Below, in pieces: positions 54,814 through 63,550 of a stretch of DNA of 64,000 nt. This DNA is from Acholeplasma laidlawii_A (GTDB lineage Bacteria; Bacillota_I; Bacilli_A; Acholeplasmatales; Acholeplasmataceae), in the NCBI RefSeq assembly GCF_030166555.2, contig NZ_CP126461.2. One strand, given 5' to 3'. Position 1 is the first letter of the stretch; each line of letters opens with the position of its first letter. The notes under the pieces are model-generated. The model was not told the DNA's origin and did not search any database. It saw only the letters and a list, made by a program, of their open reading frames with translations. Both the position numbers and the translations under genes were made by a program.

Positions 54814-55380
54814 ATGGTACTTGTCTATGGGGGAAGCTTTAACCCACCAACCATTGCTCATGAAGCAATTATACATAAATTATATGAAGAATTCAAACCT
54901 AGAAAAATTTTAATTGTCCCAACAGGCAATTATTTTAGTTGGAAGACAGATCTAATAGACTTTGAACATCGTTTCAAGATGCTTGAACTTATGACCCAAA
55001 ATCTAGATTATGTCGAAATCAGTAGGCTAGAAGACACTAAAGAATTTTTAGGTTCTTATCATACCTTGAATGAACTTAATAAACAATATGATGATTTATA
55101 TTTTGTCGTAGGTGCCGACCATATAAAGACATTAGATCATTGGAAAGACTATAAACTCTTGATTCAAAACTATAAATTTATATTAATAACTAGAAATAAC
55201 TATTCTTTTGACGATAATTTAATTAGTAAACTTGGATTAAAGTATAAAAAGATGATGTTTCAAAGTGATATAAGTAGCTCTGAAATTAGACAAAACCTAA
55301 ATCAAAATTTAGACAAATTAAAATCAAATGTAAAAACATATATTTTAGAAAATAAACTCTATGAAGAGGTGAAAGTATGA
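54814..55380 (+). CDS. nadD: Nicotinate-nucleotide adenylyltransferase
   Basis: Makes deamido-NAD from nicotinate mononucleotide and ATP. GGSFNPPTIAH is at 6-16, the substrate loop VVGADHIKTLDHWKDY near 99-114 and ISSSEIRQN near 154-162. 188 residues. SD GAAAGGAT. Its TGA overlaps the nadE start (ATGA), so the last two steps of NAD synthesis are coupled. Confidence 0.95.
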   Translation: MVLVYGGSFNPPTIAHEAIIHKLYEEFKPRKILIVPTGNYFSWKTDLIDFEHRFKMLELMTQNLDYVEISRLEDTKEFLGSYHTLNELNKQYDDLYFVVGADHIKTLDHWKDYKLLIQNYKFILITRNNYSFDDNLISKLGLKYKKMMFQSDISSSEIRQNLNQNLDKLKSNVKTYILENKLYEEVKV

Positions 55381-57227
55381 CACAACATGGTATATTAAAA
55401 GTTGCACTTGCAAGTCCAGAAATCAAATTAGGTAACCCATTACTCAATGTAGAACCTATTTTAAATATACTTAATCATGAATCCTCTGGGTTAGTTTTAT
55501 TTCCTGAATTATCATTAACTGGTTACACATCAGGAGATTTATTTTTTCAAATAGACTACATAAACAAAACAAATGAAGCATTGCGTAAAATTATGAATGA
55601 AACAACATATAAAGGTGTGTACATATTAGGTATGCCTTTAAAAGTGGTGGATGCACTGTTTAATGTCGCAGTAGTTATTCAAAATAAGAAGATACTTGGT
55701 GTTATACCTAAGTATCACCTACCAAATTCAAAAGAGTTTAATGAAAAACGCTGGTTCCAATCAGGGTTTAATTATGAACTTGATACGGTAGAAGTACTTG
55801 GACAAACTGTCCCATTTGGCGATATGGTCTTTAGAGATGAATTGCATGATATTGGATTTGGTGTTGAAATATGCCAAGATATGTGGGCGATTGAGACACC
55901 AGGAAATCATTTAAGTCTAAGTGGTGCACATCTGATTTTAAACTTATCTGCATCACCTGAAACCATGGGTAAACAGTCTATTAGAAAACACACAGTATTA
56001 GATGCTTCAAGAAGACAATTAAGTGGTTATTTATACACTGCCTCTGCATCCTCAGAATCTACAGTGGATGTGGTATTTACACCACACAAGATTGCCGCTA
56101 GTTTAGGTAGTTTAATCATAGAATCTAATTTATTAGACCCTAAAGAAGTTTTAAGAGTAGACATGGACATAGAAGCTATTCGCTATCAAAGAAGAATTGA
56201 CTCTACCTTTAAAGATGAACAAAATGGATATACACAATCAACAACTAAAGTGCATGTAGATTTTTTTGCAGAAAATGACTATGTGTTTGAAAGACCATTG
56301 AACAAAACACCATTCCTACCTAAAGTAGGTGATAAAGAAAGTTTAATGATCGCCAATCAAATACAAGTTCAAGGATTAGTTCAAAAAGTCAAACATTTAG
56401 GAAATCCTAAGATTATTATCGGTATCTCAGGTGGCTTAGATAGTACACTTGCCTTATTAGTTGCTCATCAAACAATAAAAAAACTAAATGGTGATGTTAA
56501 AGATATCATCGGTGTAACTATGCCTAGTCAAGTGACCTCAAAAGGTTCTAAGACTGATGCCATATTACTCATGGAAAAACTAGGTATTACCGCGCTTGAA
56601 ATTCCAATTGAAGATCAGGTAAAACTTCATCTGGAAAGTTTAAATCATGATGGTAATACAGATATTACCTATGAAAATGCACAAGCTAGAATCCGTACAC
56701 TCATATTAATGAATCTTGCAAACAAGCACCAAGGTTTTGTTTTAGGTACGGGTGACTTAAGCGAAATCGCACTTGGTTGGATGACCTTTAATGGGGATCA
56801 TATGAGTATGTATAACGTCAATGCTGGTGTTCCTAAAACACTTGTTCAAGCGCTTGTTAAAATGCACAGTGAACATGACTACCAAGAAATTAAAGATATA
56901 TTAGAAAGTATTTTAAATCGACCAATCAGCCCAGAATTAAAGGAAAATCAAAAAACTGAGGATGTCATTGGTACATATGAAATTAATGATTTTATGCTGC
57001 ATCATTTATTAGAAAATGGTGCAAGTGAAGAGAAATTATCTTTCCTAGTTAGACACACATTTGGTCTTTCTGTGGAGGCATCCAATCTTTATGCAAAAAG
57101 ATTATTAAACAGGTTTTATCAGTCACAGTTTAAACGACAAGTGATGCCTGAGGGACCAAAAGTGTTAAGGATAAGCTTATCACCTAGAGGTGATTTACGC
57201 TTACCTTCAGATACAAATAGAAAGTAG
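55377..57227 (+). CDS. nadE: Glutamine-dependent NAD synthetase
   Basis: Amidates deamido-NAD to NAD. An N-terminal nitrilase-type glutaminase with the triad Glu44 (FPELS), Lys112 (IPKYHLP) and Cys166 (EICQDMW) is followed by the synthetase domain with the PP-loop SGGLDS at 351-356. 616 residues. Shares ATGA with nadD and runs into mnmA. Confidence 0.96.
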   Translation: MTQHGILKVALASPEIKLGNPLLNVEPILNILNHESSGLVLFPELSLTGYTSGDLFFQIDYINKTNEALRKIMNETTYKGVYILGMPLKVVDALFNVAVVIQNKKILGVIPKYHLPNSKEFNEKRWFQSGFNYELDTVEVLGQTVPFGDMVFRDELHDIGFGVEICQDMWAIETPGNHLSLSGAHLILNLSASPETMGKQSIRKHTVLDASRRQLSGYLYTASASSESTVDVVFTPHKIAASLGSLIIESNLLDPKEVLRVDMDIEAIRYQRRIDSTFKDEQNGYTQSTTKVHVDFFAENDYVFERPLNKTPFLPKVGDKESLMIANQIQVQGLVQKVKHLGNPKIIIGISGGLDSTLALLVAHQTIKKLNGDVKDIIGVTMPSQVTSKGSKTDAILLMEKLGITALEIPIEDQVKLHLESLNHDGNTDITYENAQARIRTLILMNLANKHQGFVLGTGDLSEIALGWMTFNGDHMSMYNVNAGVPKTLVQALVKMHSEHDYQEIKDILESILNRPISPELKENQKTEDVIGTYEINDFMLHHLLENGASEEKLSFLVRHTFGLSVEASNLYAKRLLNRFYQSQFKRQVMPEGPKVLRISLSPRGDLRLPSDTNRK

Positions 57228-57234
57228 TGTTATT

Positions 57235-58362
57235 TTGAAAAAGAAAGTATTAATTGGACTATCAGGCGGAGTTGACTCTTCAGTTGCCGCTTTGATATTG
57301 TTACAACAAGGCTATAATGTAGAAGCGGTATTCATGCGTAATTGGGATTCAGCAACGAATATGGATTTTAGAGGCAACCCAACGTTATATGATGAAACAT
57401 GTGAGCAAGAAAAAGATTACCAAGATGCATTAAAAGTAGCAAACAAATTAGGTATTAAATTACATAGAGTAGATTTTATTCATGAATACTGGGATCGTGT
57501 TTTTTCATATTTCATTGATGAATATGAAAAAAATAGAACACCTAATCCTGACGTATTATGTAATAATGAAATTAAATTTAAAGCATTTATCGATTATAGT
57601 GAAAAGTTTAAACCGGACTATATTGCAATGGGTCACTATGCACAAATTGACCACTCAGGTGATGAACCAAAACTGATAAGAGCAGTTGACTCTAATAAAG
57701 ATCAAACATACTTTTTAAGTCAACTTAAAACGGAACAATTAAGAAATGTCTTATTCCCAATCGGTAATTTACCAAAGAGTGAAGTTAGAAGAATTGCTAG
57801 GGAGCATGATCTAGCAACAGCTGATAAAAAAGACTCCACAGGGATTTGTTTTATTGGGGAACGTCATTTTAATGAGTTCTTATTAAACTACCTTCCCGCA
57901 AAAGAAGGCGATATGAGACGTTTGGATGGCACGTTTATTAAGCGTCATTTTGGTTTAATGAACTATACAATCGGTCAAAGAAAAGGCTTAGGCATCGGTG
58001 GTACAACAGATACAATAGATGCTTGGTTTGTTGTAGGTAAAGACTTAAGTACAAACACACTGTATGTTGAACCAGGTTTTGAACACCCATATTTATATTC
58101 AGATGAAGCATTAATTACTGAGGTTAAGTGGCGTGGTGCAAAAAAAGATGGTAAATTTACTGCGAAATTTAGATATCGTCAAGAAGACCAAGATGTTGAA
58201 ATTAAATGGATTGATGATGAAACGTTTAAAGTTTATTATCCTCAAAAAATACGCGCAGTAACACCAGGTCAAGTGTGTGCGATTTATCAAGATGAAGTGT
58301 GTATTGGATCAGGCTTTATCTCAGTGGTATATAATGAAGGGGAAAAAAGACTATATAGCTAA
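57235..58362 (+). CDS. mnmA: tRNA-specific 2-thiouridylase
   Basis: Forms 2-thiouridine at the wobble position of Lys, Glu and Gln tRNAs. PP-loop GLSGGVDSS at about 8-16, catalytic Cys109 (PDVLCNNEIKF) and Cys205 (TGICFIGERHF). No ATG lies near the conserved start, so TTG 57235, 7 bases after the nadE stop, is the likely start; the SD (AAAGTAGTG) is weak. 375 residues. TAATG overlap with recD2. Confidence 0.95.
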   Translation: MKKKVLIGLSGGVDSSVAALILLQQGYNVEAVFMRNWDSATNMDFRGNPTLYDETCEQEKDYQDALKVANKLGIKLHRVDFIHEYWDRVFSYFIDEYEKNRTPNPDVLCNNEIKFKAFIDYSEKFKPDYIAMGHYAQIDHSGDEPKLIRAVDSNKDQTYFLSQLKTEQLRNVLFPIGNLPKSEVRRIAREHDLATADKKDSTGICFIGERHFNEFLLNYLPAKEGDMRRLDGTFIKRHFGLMNYTIGQRKGLGIGGTTDTIDAWFVVGKDLSTNTLYVEPGFEHPYLYSDEALITEVKWRGAKKDGKFTAKFRYRQEDQDVEIKWIDDETFKVYYPQKIRAVTPGQVCAIYQDEVCIGSGFISVVYNEGEKRLYS

Positions 58363-60611
58363 TGGAAATTAAAGTAAGAGGATTCATAAAATCCTATGTA
58401 TTTAAAAATGAATCTAATGGCTATACAATTGCTAAACTTGAAACCAATGATAAAGAGTTAATCTCTATTGTTGGTTATTTTCCTTTATTAAGTGAAGAAT
58501 TAGAATACGAGTTTACTGGAGAAGAAACTATACACCCAAAATTTGGGCGTCAACTCACAGTTAAAAGTTACGAAAGACTAGACAACACTTCAGAATCAGG
58601 TTTAGTAAGGTACTTATCTAGCGATAATTTTTCTGGTATTGGACCCGTTACAGCTGAAAAAATAGTCGGTTTATTGGGTACAGATGCAATAGAAAAGATA
58701 ATTAATGATGAAAATGTATTAAGTCCAATTTTAAATCCAATTAAAAGAAACAGGCTTAAAAAAGAATTAATTAGTCACCAATCTGAACAGCGTATATTTG
58801 TAAAACTTTTAGATTTAGGTCTAACTACGCGTATATCTGCTAAATTATTTAGCAATTATGGTAGTCAAACCTTGGAAAAATTAGAAGAAGATCCTTACAG
58901 ACTTATGTATGAAATTGATGGATTTGGGTTTATAAAATCTAGAGATATCGCAGAAAAATTCGGTATTTTAAAAACGGATATTAGAACTTTAAAAGCTGCT
59001 TTAGTATATGCACTTATAACAACATCCAATAATGAGGGTAACCTATACTTATTTGAAGAAGAACTCATGAGTAGAGTATCTAGAGTCATTGATGTGGATG
59101 CTGATTTTAAACCAGCGATTGATGAACTCATTAAAGAGAATAAATTAGTATTAGAAGATGATAAGTATTTCTTAAAACAAATCTATAAAGATGAAATTGA
59201 TATTGCTAAACGTATTAAAGAATTAAAGACATATCCACTAGATCATGTAGATACTGAGCTATTAGAATTAATGTTATCTCAAATTTCTATTCAAAAATCT
59301 ATTGATTATACAGAAAAACAAAGACAAGCCATCATTACAGCTATGCAAAACCCACTAACAGTTATAACTGGTGGACCAGGTACTGGTAAAACCACCTTAA
59401 TTGATGGATTCTTAGAGTTATATGCTAAATACTTTAAAATTAACTTAAAATCAAAAGATGCAACAAATGAAATTGCACTCATGGCACCAACAGGACGCGC
59501 ATCTAAGCGTATGAGAGAATTACTTGATTTTCCTGCACGCACAATTCACTCACATTTAGGATTTGATTTTGATCAATCATTTAAGTCCACTAAAGTTCAA
59601 CCACTGGTTCAAAATCTTATTATCATCGATGAAGCATCGATGATAGATATCTACTTAATGAAAAGACTATTAAATAGTATTATAGATGGTACTAGAGTGG
59701 TTATTGTAGGTGACGAAGATCAACTACCAAGTGTTGGTCCAGGTTATGTTTTAGGTGATTTAATTAGCTCTAATGTTGTACCAGTGATAAGGCTGAATGA
59801 GATACATAGACAAGCTAAAGATTCTCATATAGTAAAACTAGCATCCTCTATTAACAATCAAAATTTAAGTCAAGAAGATTTAATAAGTCATAATGACGTG
59901 ACCTTTTATAGTGGCACTGGAGAAGACATTAAAAGAGTTATCATTAATCAAATTGGTGGCGCGATGAAAAAGGGCTATGATTTAATTAATGATATACAAG
60001 TTTTAATACCTCAATATAAAGGTGATTTAGGTATTGATACCATGAACTTAGAAATACAAGCTAAGTTTAACCCAAACTATAATCAACCACCATTTATGAA
60101 GTTTGGAGATAAGACCTACTATATAGGTGATAAAGTCATTCAACTTCAAAATGATAAAGATAAAGAGATTATGAATGGTGACATTGGTGTAGTTAAGAAG
60201 ATACTAAAAAACGATAAAAATCAAAAGATTTTACAAGTGGATTTTGATGGATTATTAGTGAATTATGATCAAAATGAACTAGATACCTTAAATTTGGCTT
60301 ATGTCATATCAATTCACAAGTCACAAGGTTCAGAATATCAAGTTGTATTCTTACCGATTATTAAAAGCTATTTACATATGTTGAAAAAAGAACTCATATA
60401 CACAGCGATTACACGTGCGAAATCACACCTTCTTATATTAGGTGATTTAAGATTACTTCAATATGCATCAAATCAGCTGGTTGAAAAAAGACATACAATG
60501 CTTAAAGAAAGACTGACACATGATGAAGAATCATTTAACTTATTTGATCAATTAAGTGAAGCAGATGATTCAGATGAAACAAAAGATATAAGTCCTTGGG
60601 ACTTTATGTAG
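58362..60611 (+). CDS. recD2: RecD2-type DNA helicase
   Basis: 5'-3' superfamily 1B helicase not attached to RecBC. N-terminal helix-hairpin-helix region (about 85-200), then Walker A Lys343 (GGPGTGKTT), Walker B IIDEAS near 421, VGDEDQLPSVGPG and the C-terminal motif VISIHKSQGSEY with AITRAK. 749 residues. Start overlaps the mnmA stop by one base. Ends the nad operon with a strong terminator. Confidence 0.94.
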   Translation: MEIKVRGFIKSYVFKNESNGYTIAKLETNDKELISIVGYFPLLSEELEYEFTGEETIHPKFGRQLTVKSYERLDNTSESGLVRYLSSDNFSGIGPVTAEKIVGLLGTDAIEKIINDENVLSPILNPIKRNRLKKELISHQSEQRIFVKLLDLGLTTRISAKLFSNYGSQTLEKLEEDPYRLMYEIDGFGFIKSRDIAEKFGILKTDIRTLKAALVYALITTSNNEGNLYLFEEELMSRVSRVIDVDADFKPAIDELIKENKLVLEDDKYFLKQIYKDEIDIAKRIKELKTYPLDHVDTELLELMLSQISIQKSIDYTEKQRQAIITAMQNPLTVITGGPGTGKTTLIDGFLELYAKYFKINLKSKDATNEIALMAPTGRASKRMRELLDFPARTIHSHLGFDFDQSFKSTKVQPLVQNLIIIDEASMIDIYLMKRLLNSIIDGTRVVIVGDEDQLPSVGPGYVLGDLISSNVVPVIRLNEIHRQAKDSHIVKLASSINNQNLSQEDLISHNDVTFYSGTGEDIKRVIINQIGGAMKKGYDLINDIQVLIPQYKGDLGIDTMNLEIQAKFNPNYNQPPFMKFGDKTYYIGDKVIQLQNDKDKEIMNGDIGVVKKILKNDKNQKILQVDFDGLLVNYDQNELDTLNLAYVISIHKSQGSEYQVVFLPIIKSYLHMLKKELIYTAITRAKSHLLILGDLRLLQYASNQLVEKRHTMLKERLTHDEESFNLFDQLSEADDSDETKDISPWDFM

Positions 60612-60620
60612 ACTAAATAA

Positions 60621-60663
60621 AAAAGCCTTAAAGATTACATGTCGTATAATCTTTAAGGCTTTT
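60621..60663. terminator. Bidirectional terminator after recD2
   Basis: A 17-bp perfect stem, arms 60621-60637 and 60647-60663, with A and T flanks; serves recD2 and the convergent esterase gene. Confidence 0.9.
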
Positions 60664-60667
60664 ATGT

Positions 60668-61411
60668 TTAAAATCTAGGCATTGTTTTCTTTTTAGAGAA
60701 AATCCAGTCAATTAGACCAGGTTCTTCATAAGCTTTTCTCCATACACCGTGTCCTGTATCATTAAACTCTGTATACATGACATCTGCACCAATATTGGTA
60801 AGTTCTTGGTAACCTGTTTTAAATGGTGTATAATCAACCACAGGATCATCTGAGGAGTGGAATAACCATAATGGGGTACGTTTTAAGCGTTTTACTTGAG
60901 ATAAGTCCATGGTGCCACAAATAGATAAACAGGCAGCAAATTTACCAGGGAATCTAGTAACGAAGTCGATCGCCCCAGCCCCACCCATAGAAATACCAGA
61001 GATGTAAACATACTGGTTATCAACTTTATAACGACGTTCTAATTCTTTATCTAAAAAGTCATTAAATAATGCTTGAACTGGAGATACAGGGTTTGTATCA
61101 TAGACGTAAGTACCTTGTTTCACATCATCAACTGGTACCCAAGCCTGATCTTCAGGTACTTGAGGCGCAATAATGATCGTTTCTTTACCATATATTGGAT
61201 GGTCTATAATATAGTTTAATAGTTGTGCGTGGTGTTGGATTTGAAGTAAATTATCATTTCCTCTTTCACCGCTACCGTGTAGGTAAATGAAAACTTTATA
61301 TTTTCTACGTTTTACTTTAGGTATATAGACACGATAACGTAGTACCTCATCATTGATTTCTTGGTTTTCATATGTTTCAACCGTCATATAACTTGTAAGA
61401 TTGATTTCCAT
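60668..61411 (-). CDS. Esterase, PHB-depolymerase/feruloyl-esterase-like alpha/beta hydrolase
   Basis: Cytoplasmic serine hydrolase of 247 residues. FIYLHGSGERGND (about 41-53) is the oxyanion region, Ser141 lies in GISMG, the acid in SSDDPVV (near 189) and His221 in TGHGVW. The predicted peptidase/esterase LpqC-like group is the nearest fit; substrate unknown. SD TAGGAG; its ATG directly follows the TAA of the prephenate dehydratase homologue, so the two are coupled. Confidence 0.85.
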   Translation of the reverse strand: MEINLTSYMTVETYENQEINDEVLRYRVYIPKVKRRKYKVFIYLHGSGERGNDNLLQIQHHAQLLNYIIDHPIYGKETIIIAPQVPEDQAWVPVDDVKQGTYVYDTNPVSPVQALFNDFLDKELERRYKVDNQYVYISGISMGGAGAIDFVTRFPGKFAACLSICGTMDLSQVKRLKRTPLWLFHSSDDPVVDYTPFKTGYQELTNIGADVMYTEFNDTGHGVWRKAYEEPGLIDWIFSKKKTMPRF

Positions 61412-62218
61412 TTAGTACACTCCTAATATTTTTATATTTAACTGATTATCGGATGTTAGTTTCGTGGTTAACTCAGATAATTGATCAAGTTGTGTATCAA
61501 TTTCTAATAAGAAATGATAGGGACTCGTTTTATCAGTTTTTGGTCTTGAAATAATTGAACTCAAATTTATGTTTAAGTTTTTAAAATGTTGTAATAAGTT
61601 GTAGAGTAATCCAACCTTATCTATTTTAGGTTGGATAGATAATAGTGCCTTAAGCTCTATTTTATGCTTAGGCATGATTTCTCGTTTTTCAATAAAGGCA
61701 AATCTCGTATGATTAAGCTCATCATCATGAATATTATGAATGGTAAGTAAGAAGTGCCTATCAATTAAGTGTTTTGGTATAATTGCTGCACTGTTTAATT
61801 CATGGTTTAATAGTTTATCTAAACTCTCCGAATTAGAATCTGTAATAATATACTTTACATTAGGTAAGGATTCTAGAAAGTTTAGACATTGGTTTTTTGC
61901 TTTAAACTGTACATAGATGGTATCAACTAAATCTAAGGACACCTCATTTGTAACTAAACTAAAGTCTACAGGTAGTTCATTGACATGTGTAATGAAGTAG
62001 TCATACTTATAGATTAGATCAAGTGTTCTTTGGATATAACCATCGATTGCATTTTCTATAGGTAACACTAAGTAGTCGGCACCTTCAAGGGCTTTAAAGG
62101 CGCTATCAATGCTATGTTCATAACTTACATCAACATCTAAATTAAGTGCTTTAATAAACTTTGTTGCAGAAATACTAGAGAAATTTAAGTTTGAACCTAG
62201 TGTAATAAGTTTTGCCAT
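61412..62218 (-). CDS. Prephenate dehydratase homologue with ACT domain
   Basis: By family, converts prephenate to phenylpyruvate in phenylalanine synthesis. The catalytic domain (about 1-185) has LPIENAIDGYIQRTLDL and the NHTRFAF motif with Thr-Arg-Phe; the C-terminal ACT domain (about 190-268) has ISRP and HFLLEID. The first loop, normally GSxGxFS, reads GSNLNFSS, so activity or specificity may differ. 268 residues. No other aromatic amino acid gene is in the window. An extended -10 (TGG-TATAAT, TATAAT 62269-62274 on this strand) precedes it. Confidence 0.8.
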   Translation of the reverse strand: MAKLITLGSNLNFSSISATKFIKALNLDVDVSYEHSIDSAFKALEGADYLVLPIENAIDGYIQRTLDLIYKYDYFITHVNELPVDFSLVTNEVSLDLVDTIYVQFKAKNQCLNFLESLPNVKYIITDSNSESLDKLLNHELNSAAIIPKHLIDRHFLLTIHNIHDDELNHTRFAFIEKREIMPKHKIELKALLSIQPKIDKVGLLYNLLQHFKNLNINLSSIISRPKTDKTSPYHFLLEIDTQLDQLSELTTKLTSDNQLNIKILGVY

Positions 62219-62310
62219 AGTTATCTTTTCCTGATGTGTAGTCGTGAATTTGTGTTAAATCCTTATATATTATACCACAATTTACCTAAAAAAGCATATT
62301 GATGGAAATT

Positions 62311-62331
62311 ATTTCGAATTCGAAATATAAT
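62311..62331 (+). promoter_or_regulatory. Palindromic operator overlapping the -10 of the VOC dioxygenase pair
   Basis: ATTTCGAATTCGAAAT (62311-62326) is a perfect 16-base palindrome whose last base begins TATAAT (62326-62331). From memory it resembles the MhqR box of Bacillus, a MarR-type operator with a central GAATTC that controls ring-cleaving dioxygenases of the same type as the genes downstream. Confidence 0.75.
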
Positions 62332-62356
62332 GTAACCATGAAATGAGGTAATATAT

Positions 62357-63550
62357 ATGAAAATACAAGGAATACATCATATTTCAACAATCGTATGGCA
62401 CGCACAAGAAAATGTTGATTTCTATGCAGGTGTATTAGGATTAAAATTAATTAAGAGAACATTAAACTTTGATGATCACAATGTGTATCATCTATATTAT
62501 GGAAACCACAATGCAGATTTAGGTACAGCAATCACATTCTTCCCATGGCCGAATCATTATAAAGAAGGTATGGTCGGAGATGGGCAGGTTGGTGTAACAA
62601 GTTACATGGTACCTGTAGGCTCATTAGATTTTTGGAAAAATAGACTTACTCAATTTAACGTAGCATTTGAAGCACATGAAAGATTAGGAAATAAGTTTCT
62701 AAGATTTACTGATTCTCATGGTATTAAAAGTGAATTGATTGAATCAAGTGAAGGTAATCAAAACTTATTTGAGTTTAATGGTGTTACAAAAGATGTAGCA
62801 ATTAAAGGTTTTTATGGGGCACTTATATATTCGTCAAATTATAAGGGCACTGTAGAACATTTAACAAATGATTTAGGATTAATTGTTGTCAAAGAAGATA
62901 ATGATTACATCAGACTAGATACAGGTCGCATACTTGGTAGATATGTAGATGTATATAAACATAAAACTGGTCGTTCAAGTATGGGCGCTGGTTCGGTTCA
63001 CCATATTGCTTTTGGTGTCGAATCATCTGAAATTGAAACTTGGAAAACCAAATTAGAAGCTAAAGGATTTACAATTAATGGCATCAAGGATAGGAAATTT
63101 TTTAAATCCCTATATTATAGAGAACCAGGTGGTATGATCATTGAACTTGCAACATTAACCCCAGGTTTTGAAACAGATAGTGAGTATAAAGAAGAACCAG
63201 ATCTTTATATGCCACCACATTATATGCACTTGAAGGATGAAGTTGAAGCTAAACTCATGCCACTGTTTGTTAAAAACATTGATAGTCTTTATGAGTATCC
63301 TTATCAAAACAAGGATGAATACGAACGCTGGAAGGCACATCAAGATTTATTAAATAAAATTAACTATTATGCAAAAGAAGCTAAAGTAAGAACTTTAACA
63401 GATAAAGAAATTGAAGAACGACAAGAGCTTAGACATAGATATGTAAAAAGTATTCGAGGCGCAATTCAAAATAATCTAGAAAACATTAAGATAGAAGACG
63501 AAGATGGGGACTTCCAAGAACTCAAAAGGAAAAGAGGTAACGTACAATGA
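62357..63550 (+). CDS. Ring-cleaving-type VOC dioxygenase fused to a UPF0291/YnzC-like domain
   Basis: Residues 1-320 form two vicinal-oxygen-chelate modules of the MhqA/MhqO (hydroquinone/catechol dioxygenase) type: GIHHIST (5-11), VYHLYYG, GAGSVHHIAFG and the metal Glu in GGMIIELAT. Bacillus MhqA/MhqO are about 310-320 residues. The extra C-terminal 68 residues (330-397) match UPF0291/YnzC proteins: INYYAKEAKVRTLTDKE, then RQELRHRYVKSIRGAIQ and LENIKIEDEDG. I know of no such fusion. ATG 62357 follows SD TGAGGT. Overlaps the next VOC gene (ATGA). Confidence 0.85.
   Translation: MKIQGIHHISTIVWHAQENVDFYAGVLGLKLIKRTLNFDDHNVYHLYYGNHNADLGTAITFFPWPNHYKEGMVGDGQVGVTSYMVPVGSLDFWKNRLTQFNVAFEAHERLGNKFLRFTDSHGIKSELIESSEGNQNLFEFNGVTKDVAIKGFYGALIYSSNYKGTVEHLTNDLGLIVVKEDNDYIRLDTGRILGRYVDVYKHKTGRSSMGAGSVHHIAFGVESSEIETWKTKLEAKGFTINGIKDRKFFKSLYYREPGGMIIELATLTPGFETDSEYKEEPDLYMPPHYMHLKDEVEAKLMPLFVKNIDSLYEYPYQNKDEYERWKAHQDLLNKINYYAKEAKVRTLTDKEIEERQELRHRYVKSIRGAIQNNLENIKIEDEDGDFQELKRKRGNVQ

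Noticed and set aside
57190..57234. Earlier start of mnmA inside nadE
   Set aside because: The family starts immediately before the PP-loop; no SD supports the extension, and TTG 57235 is in place.
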